From NCBI GenBank assembly GCA_958496175.1, contig OY292274.1:66102630-66166629 (forward strand): a stretch of DNA of 64,000 bases. The letters are read 5' to 3'. Positions 61,101-64,000 of the stretch are shown piece by piece. A model generated the notes under the pieces. That model had not been told where the DNA came from, made no database searches, and saw only the letters and a list, made by a program, of their open reading frames with translations. Each line of letters begins with the position of its first letter. Within the stretch, counting starts at the first letter, position 1. The stretch comes from Sisyra terminalis. Lineage: Eukaryota; Arthropoda; Insecta; Neuroptera; Sisyridae. The translations under genes were made by a program, and so were the position numbers.

Positions 61101-61587
61101 CGCAACTGAGCCAGGCGACGTCGAAGCTCCGCTTCAGAAGGTGGTGGGTTGGTGCAAGTTTCGGTGGACCGCAGCCGTTCCAGACGATCGGCGATCCTTT
61201 GATCCGCCTCGCTTAATCCCGTCCGCAACCGTTCCATGTGACTGTTATGACTATGTGTATAAAGAGTGATTGGCGTTACCGAAGGATTCTCTAAATTCTC
61301 TAATCGCCTAAAAAAAAAAAAAATGTAAAATTACTTTATTTTCTTTAAAATCTTCAACTAAAATTACATGTTTTTAGGATAATTTTATGTTAAAAATGAA
61401 GTCGAAGATTTGGAATACCTTATGATCTTCAAAAACTTTCTGGAAGTCACAAGTAATCAAACATGTTTGAAGGATTTACCTTTCGATTTCTTCATCTTCG
61501 TTTATGTACAATGTGGGATGCTTTAATATGGTAAAGGGATTACTTAAATCTTCAAAGAACCGCGAAGCATCGTTAGAACTAGCCGAA
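36801..61587 (-). CDS. ZFYVE19: ANCHR / ZFYVE19 orthologue: abscission/NoCut checkpoint regulator (5'-partial, 4 exons)
   Basis: Minus-strand join in transcript order: 61587-61480, 61307-61064, 37438-37205, 37145-36801, giving about 309 residues and a stop. Phases agree at each junction (2, 0, 0). The product carries repeated MIT-interacting-like helices: LSEADQRIADRLERLR, SEAELRRRLAQLR and SEIEARLATLR, equivalent to the DQMIAERLARLR and AEIEARLAALK segments of human ANCHR. It ends with the C-terminal B-box-like zinc cluster (CVIC, CIDC, CAKC, H, H). ANCHR is known to hold VPS4 at the midbody ring so that ESCRT-III abscission is delayed until chromatin clears. The N-terminal FYVE domain is absent from the window and should be encoded beyond 64000. 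The C-terminus adds an acidic Asp/Glu/Ser tail. One intron is 23.6 kb and full of transposons. Confidence 0.88.
37205..37438 (-). CDS. ZFYVE19: ANCHR exon: third helix repeat and acidic linker
   Basis: The acceptor is cttttcag and the donor aag|gtaccc. The exon is 78 codons, phase 0 at both ends. Contents in order: QKVDALLEQYSAERDIQLA, SEIEARLATLRDAGVRP, then HDIDSSDDESQVDK, equivalent to the DSDDDEDEE stretch preceding the last part of vertebrate ANCHR. It is separated from the terminal exon by a 59-bp intron. Confidence 0.88.
38846..39125. repeat. two-copy tandem duplication with a highly conserved core
   Basis: Units of about 150 and 130 bases. The core from 'ttccactgggatctctaggc' to 'cccgaattcttgctagat' (about 70 bases) is almost identical in both, while the rest of the unit has drifted. 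Confidence 0.75.
39141..39300 (+). mobile_element. tRNA-derived SINE
   Basis: A box TGGCCGAGTGGTC, B box GGGTTTGAATT, then 'tttctcgattacggattttt' and 'cctagagttgctaagg'. Same family as 18771 and 5405. Confidence 0.65.
39427..40165. mobile_element. F5 palindromic element, right terminus missing
   Basis: Left end TAGACTGGGCC, then 'cttaatattaatattaagag' and arms that include 'ccagacacgccgtttccgaa' and 'acgtttttacataaaatcac', meeting near 39920. The right arm stops before the terminal block. Confidence 0.75.
40326..40710. mobile_element. hAT-type MITE
   Basis: CAGTGATTCCCAACGTGGGG to GGTTGGGAACCACTG; flanks ctccagat and ctctaaac agree at 5 of 8. Confidence 0.6.
40711..41442. other. ANCHR intron, no recognised feature
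   Basis: AT-rich without frames or clear repeats. Confidence 0.4.
41443..42557. mobile_element. F5 compound: two joined palindromes
   Basis: Two consecutive F5 bodies, the second starting near 42062 directly after 'gggctcaaaccttcggg'. Each has 'gaagggaatttaatgctcta' type blocks in both orientations and the 'cttaatattaatattaaggg' motif at its right side. Neither has an intact terminus. Confidence 0.7.
42558..45165. repeat. 300-bp inverted arms enclosing 2 kb
   Basis: 42558-42861 and 44866-45165 are inverted copies, from 'catgatctctatataggcct' through 'gaatcatcacaaagcagtta' to the F2 end gtgtacacag / gggtatacaa. The 2.0 kb between them has no relative in the window. It holds a 126-codon frame (43644-43264, -) without recognisable motifs, and two TGACGTCA-like sites near 44002 and 44394. 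Confidence 0.75.
45332..45362 (-). ncRNA. hammerhead-like core (Penelope-like end)
   Basis: Minus strand: CTGAAGA, stem GTTGG/CCAAC, GAAACG. The same layout as the F2 core with a different stem sequence. Flanking stems not found. Confidence 0.35.
45385..46240. mobile_element. F2/F1 composite
   Basis: F2 outer end with its tail (45385-45515), an F1 loop and right arm (45516-46028, ending GTCTA), then ATAAACA and an F2 half (46029-46240). It has the same F1|F2 junction as at 28977 and 58557. Confidence 0.7.
46247..46575. mobile_element. F1-terminus/F2 chimera
   Basis: An 80-base F1 left end (TAGACTGG...aaatccta) fused to the F2 centre 'atcacaaagcaattacggag', continuing to the F2 outer end and tail. 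The mirror image of this fusion is at about 58680-58771. Confidence 0.7.
46990..47570. mobile_element. F6 palindromic element
   Basis: Arms 'ctcttctatgatctttatag', 'aaatgctctacaaaaaagga', 'ttcaagatcaaagttcaatt' and complements meet near 47190. The right side goes on through 'cccatgttattcttatggga' to GAATCACCTTAG. The left terminal block is missing. Confidence 0.65.
47620..48631. mobile_element. F1 palindromic element, copy 6
   Basis: TAGACTAATTC to GAATTAGTCT, full arms of about 450 bases and the usual loop. No matching target duplication found. Confidence 0.8.
48745..49355. mobile_element. F1 fragment (loop and right arm)
   Basis: Starts inside the element ('gagagcactttttttcctat'), passes the loop and right arm, and stops just before the terminus. 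Confidence 0.7.
50070..52483 (+). mobile_element. non-autonomous Helitron (copy B)
   Basis: A|TCTATACTAATATATAAAATT start and GGGGATCAGCTAG|T end. The right 350 bases match Helitron A. A SINE-like piece (50525-50670) lies within it. No helicase frame. Confidence 0.65.
50525..50670 (+). mobile_element. tRNA-like SINE inside Helitron B
   Basis: A-box-like TAGCGTAATGG and B box GGGTTCGAACC with tRNA spacing, then a T run and 'ccttagagttgctcaataag', the body motif of the SINEs at 18771 and 39141. Confidence 0.5.
53344..54300 (-). mobile_element. Helitron copy C (inverted, 5'-truncated)
   Basis: Minus strand ends ...GGGGATCAGCTAG, with the same 3' sequence as B. Blocks match B in reverse order: 53700-53960 to 51750-52000 and 54120-54260 to 50690-50870. 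It is interrupted by a piece of the hAT MITE also present at 62766 (about 54010-54118). Confidence 0.65.
54928..55068. mobile_element. F1 right-terminal fragment
   Basis: 'cgaaatttgcgatgcgccac', 'cttaatattaatattaagag' and the end GAATTAGTCTA; 141 bases. Confidence 0.7.
55061..55480 (-). CDS. unrecognised open frame of about 134 codons in the ANCHR intron
   Basis: Minus-strand frame opening after a TAA near 55480 and running into the F1 fragment, where it stops. Composition is unlike the low-complexity Lys/Asn/Phe frames nearby: it includes FKLLEHLPGHQNQVKCGN and FSPFIENFSDRLSLFGGQL. The last dozen codons (SVYIFLWYTLD) come from sequence at and inside the transposon edge, so any real coding would end before about 55095, where a weak donor (tcg|gttt) exists. 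I do not recognise the family. It could be an exon of a nested gene, a retrocopy fragment, or chance. Confidence 0.3.
55481..56095. other. ANCHR intron, no recognised feature
   Basis: AT-rich, short frames only. Confidence 0.4.
56104..56894. mobile_element. F4 palindromic element with 8-bp target duplication
   Basis: TAGGGTGGTT to AACCACCCTA, 791 bases, arms of about 340 bases; gagtataa directly repeated at 56096-56103 and 56895-56902. The inner motif 'gagctcttaatattaa' and 'tatagctcagcggcatttta' are shared with F3. Confidence 0.85.
56903..58165. other. ANCHR intron, no recognised feature
   Basis: No repeat or frame of note apart from short AT-rich frames. Confidence 0.4.
58170..59106. mobile_element. 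F1/F2 composite
   Basis: F1 right arm (58170-58557), F2 half from ATAAACAT (58558-58691), an 80-base F1 terminus (58692-58771), then an F2 element from CTGTGTATAC (58772-59106) with paired arms. Confidence 0.7.
59107..59501. repeat. palindromic element with GC-rich inner hairpins
   Basis: Outer 'gattttttacaatttttaag' and its partner, then 'caagattttcatgaaaaaaa', then GGGGTCCAGGGGTGAAGCCCC against GGGGCTTCGCCCCTGGAATCC, with a loop around an A run. The GC-rich pair stands out in this DNA. Confidence 0.6.
59930..59956 (+). ncRNA. hammerhead-like core (Penelope-like 3' end)
   Basis: CTGAGGA (59930-59936), stem GTTAC/GTAAC with loop GATTA (59938-59952), GAAA (59953-59956), then CGTAGC. This is the usual core at Penelope-like element ends. 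Stems I and III not found nearby. Confidence 0.4.
60023..60479. mobile_element. F2 palindromic element with 12-bp direct repeats
   Basis: ttaaataacctg at 60011-60022 and 60480-60491 brackets it. The inner inverted arms run to a centre near 60240 where a unique 55-base loop lies. The right side has the one-sided tail 'aaagtcagcgaaaaaatctt'. Confidence 0.78.
61064..61307 (-). CDS. ZFYVE19: ANCHR exon with MIM-like helices
   Basis: The acceptor is a T-run then TAG, and the donor tcg|gtgagt is near consensus. It encodes ADQRIADRLERLR and SEAELRRRLAQLR, the basic/Leu helices that in human ANCHR bind the VPS4 MIT domain. GC content is far above the surroundings. Two plus-strand open frames of about 100 codons over this exon are antisense shadows. 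Confidence 0.88.
61480..61587 (-). CDS. ZFYVE19: ANCHR exon (first in window)
   Basis: On the minus strand, acceptor ttgatag and donor ag|gtaaat bound 108 bases. The translation reads SSASSNDASRFFEDL and then TILKHPTLYINEDEEIE, an acidic linker. The exon ends two bases into a codon that the next exon completes with G. It has no obvious domain; it is supported by splice sites, phase and 172-bp spacing to the MIM-bearing exon. Confidence 0.7.
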
Positions 61588-62379
61588 CTATCAATAAAAA
61601 TTTATTAGGAAGATTTACATGGAAATTATTTTGGTAAAATTGTTCAGAATCAGGAAATCCAAACTAGTTTGAATAAAAAGATTTTCTTGATACTTCTACG
61701 TTAAACAGGCTCTATGATAAATCTTTGAAGTCTCCTAAATCGATTTCCTGACTCTTACTTTAAATTTTCAATATTCATTGTAATATTTTTTTTTAGAAAT
61801 TGAATTTCCATAAGATTGGTAAAATGGTAGAATGGTAGATTTCATCCCATCAAAGGAATACAAAATAACGTTACAATGGATCTTATGAAGCGAAATATTT
61901 CCACAATTTAAGAGGATAGTTAATCAAAATGGGATTTCCTCCAATATTTGTACTAAATTTTGAAAATTTCCAGTGGATAGAAGTACCGATTATATCCACC
62001 CAATTATTCATCAGTCCTGGATTCATGGATACCATACCCGTTTATTAATCGTTATGGGAACGACCAAATTTATACACCGAAGACATTAAGTCGCAAAACA
62101 TAGTACTGAAGTTGTTAAAAATTTTTGGATAAAGACGAACCACCGAAATGGAGCGAATATTTTCACATAAAACTCATAAAAGATTTAATTTTGATTTCCC
62201 AATTATAAAGAAAACGTGATTCTTCATTGTATGATTTTATTCGACAGATGAACTACAATAATAATAAATAAAGTATTGAACTTTTGCCAGGCAAAAGGCT
62301 AAGCCAAAATAAATTCTTATAAAACTTTGATTAACTAAATGGCAATAGTATTCCTTTCCCCATTCTAATACTAACAAAA
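61588..62379. other. ANCHR intron, no recognised feature
   Basis: The FYVE exons expected upstream are not visible here on the minus strand. Confidence 0.5.
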
Positions 62380-63920
62380 AAGGAGGCAAATTATTTTAAG
62401 TAGAAAGATAAAAATATTAAACCCTTAAGTCCCAATGATCTAAAGTTCTTTTATAGAATGACGTTAACGTATGTGCAATTGTGATTAATAAAAAGCGGAG
62501 TTTTGCAGCATTGGAACATTTGGGGAATATCTTTAAAAAAAATCAATACACTTGTAAATTTATATGTATTACCCTCTGTTAAGGATTTCGATTACCATGC
62601 AATTTCTTCAGTGATTTTTATCCATTGCAAAAAATTAAAAGGCTTGGCATCAAAATTGAGATAATTTTTTTTAAGATCCAGTACTATTTTATGATCTATC
62701 GTTGCTTGGAAATCGAAATTCATATGCATCTATTATCTATTTTTATACATAACGATACTATAGAACAAGGGCGGATTCAGGATTTTTTTCTGGGGGGGGG
62801 CACAATATCATCTTTCAGTTGCAAGTGCGTGAAAGGGATCACGAAAAAAAATCGCAATTCCAGCCAGAATAATGTGCTTTCAGTTATTTTATTCATATAT
62901 TTTCAGAACTTTAATAATTTCAATTGCTTCTAAGTACATACTGTAATGGGGGGGCATATGCTCCCGTGCCCCCCCACCCCTAAATCCGTCCTTGCTATAG
63001 AATAAGAATTGGTTATTTCTAGTTATATTGAAACTCTAAGTCAATTTAAAAGATGCCTTTTTTTTAAAATTTAAGTTCTACTAAATCGCTTCATTAGCGG
63101 TTAAATAATCCTAAATCTACGAAACGATATATGCAACAAATTCCTGTAGGATAAAGAATATATAATTCTGATTTTTTTCCTAATGGTTAAAAATCTCTTT
63201 TAGAGATCTACGAAAATATGATAATCTAAATTCTAAGCACTACTTACAAAAAAGGGGCAAACTATTTTAAGTAGAAAAATAAAATTATTAAACCCCTAAG
63301 TCCCAATGATCTAGAAAGTCCTTTTATAGAATGACGTTAATGTTTGTGCAACGAGAAAAGATCTTAGCGTTTATTATAAAACTATTGTGATTAATAAAAA
63401 GCGGAGCTTTTGCATCATTGGAACATTTAGGGAGTATCTTTTGAAAAAAAATAATTAAATACTTTTGTAAATTTACATGTATTACCCTCTGTTACGGATT
63501 TCGATTACCATGCAATTTCTTCAGTGATTTATATCCATTGCAAAAAATTAAAATTTCTGGCATAAACATTGAAATTTATTTTTGTAAGATCCAGTACTAT
63601 TTTATGATCTATCGTTGCTTGGAAATCGTAATTCATATCTATTATCTGATTTTATACATAACGATATTATAGAATAAGGATTTATTTCTAGTCATATTGA
63701 AAGTCAATTTAAAAGATGACTTTTTTAATATTTAAGTTTTACTGAATCGCTTCATTAGCGGATAGATAATCCTAAATCTACAAGACAATATATGAAGCAA
63801 ATTCTTGTAGGATAAGGAATATATAAATCTGATTTTTTTCCTAATGGTTAAAAATCTCTTTTAGAGATCTAAGAAAATATGATAATCTAAATTCTAAGCA
63901 CTACTACACAAATTTTGAAC
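62380..63920. repeat. tandem duplication (two units)
   Basis: 62380-63245 and 63246-63920 align from 'aggcaaattattttaagtag' to 'gataatctaaattctaagca' at roughly 90% identity. The first unit carries a hAT MITE that the second lacks; the second carries about 35 bases ('cgagaaaagatcttagcg...') that the first lacks. Confidence 0.85.
62766..62994. mobile_element. hAT-type MITE with 8-bp target duplication and empty site
   Basis: CAAGGGCGGATTCAGGATTT to CCTAAATCCGTCCTTG with G/C runs inside. ctatagaa repeats at 62758-62765 and 62995-63002. The neighbouring tandem unit reads 'cgatattatagaataag' without the element. Confidence 0.9.
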
Positions 63921-64000
63921 AATTTTTGATCTCCAATGGAGCACATCTACTTATGCTTATGTATTACAAATGTAACATGTAGTGTAACACAAATTTTTTG

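Noticed and set aside
60908..61269. Two plus-strand frames of about 100 codons
   Set aside because: Antisense shadows of the ANCHR exon at 61064-61307, which has the homology and splice sites.
61979..62099. Plus-strand frame after 'tttccag' reading HPIIHQSWIHGYH, looking like a small exon
   Set aside because: No donor, no homology recognised, and neither gene runs in this direction here.
1..64000. CRISPR arrays, bacterial operons, phage or defence islands
   Set aside because: Introns, SINEs, LINEs and eukaryotic protein families show a nuclear eukaryotic locus; no spaced direct-repeat array is present.

Overview
This is AT-rich eukaryotic DNA with split genes (GT-AG introns), and the proteins and repeats point to an insect; I cannot place the order from sequence alone. 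Two protein-coding genes are supported. They converge: an orthologue of CGRRF1 (RING-finger E3 ligase, + strand, five exons between 615 and 16684) and an orthologue of ANCHR/ZFYVE19 (abscission/NoCut checkpoint regulator, - strand, four exons between 61587 and 36801). Both are complete at their 3' ends. Both lose their 5' exons: the CGRRF1 membrane-anchor exons would lie left of the window, and the ANCHR FYVE-domain exons right of it. Splice phases agree across every junction that I joined.

Layout. 1-614: upstream intron with a (TA)n tract and a small foldback repeat. 615-16684: CGRRF1, with introns packed with transposon remains (a palindromic element at 1.3-2.3 kb, Harbinger-type MITEs, a Helitron at 5.8-6.8 kb, a LINE fragment, a three-unit tandem array at 7.96-10.3 kb carrying nested insertions, and a 2 kb compound palindrome at 13.7-15.7 kb). 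16.7-36.8 kb: intergenic, with a tRNA-like SINE, a hAT transposase pseudogene (20.4-20.8 kb), an RNase H-bearing LINE tail (21.3-21.9 kb), Jockey-type LINE remains split by two DNA transposons (24.5-26.9 kb), many hAT-type MITEs and more palindromes. 36.8-37.4 kb: last two ANCHR exons. 37.4-61.1 kb: one 23.6 kb ANCHR intron made largely of long inverted repeats, an inverted Helitron pair and Penelope-like fragments. 61.1-61.6 kb: two more ANCHR exons. 62.4-63.9 kb: a tandem duplication in which one copy carries a hAT MITE and the other keeps the empty site.

The most notable content is a set of long, almost fully palindromic elements (about 0.8-1 kb, two arms of about 350-450 bp around a short loop). 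They begin TAG(A/G)(C/G)TG and carry a shared inner motif, CTCTTAATATTAATATTAAG. Two copies have clean 9-bp target duplications (atgttacat, atatacagt) and a related family has an 8-bp one (gagtataa), which fits Mutator-like (MULE) or similar transposition. I call the main family F1 and its diverged relatives F3-F6. A second palindromic family, F2, carries a hammerhead-ribozyme-like core (CTGAGGA-stem-GAAA) and resembles the terminal repeats of Penelope-like elements. F1 once inserted into F2, and the composite appears to have spread, because the same junction recurs at three loci.

No genome-defence or metabolic gene cluster is present. The two host genes have separate jobs (ubiquitin ligase at ER/endomembranes; cytokinesis checkpoint through VPS4/ESCRT-III), and I see no evidence that they work together beyond being neighbours.
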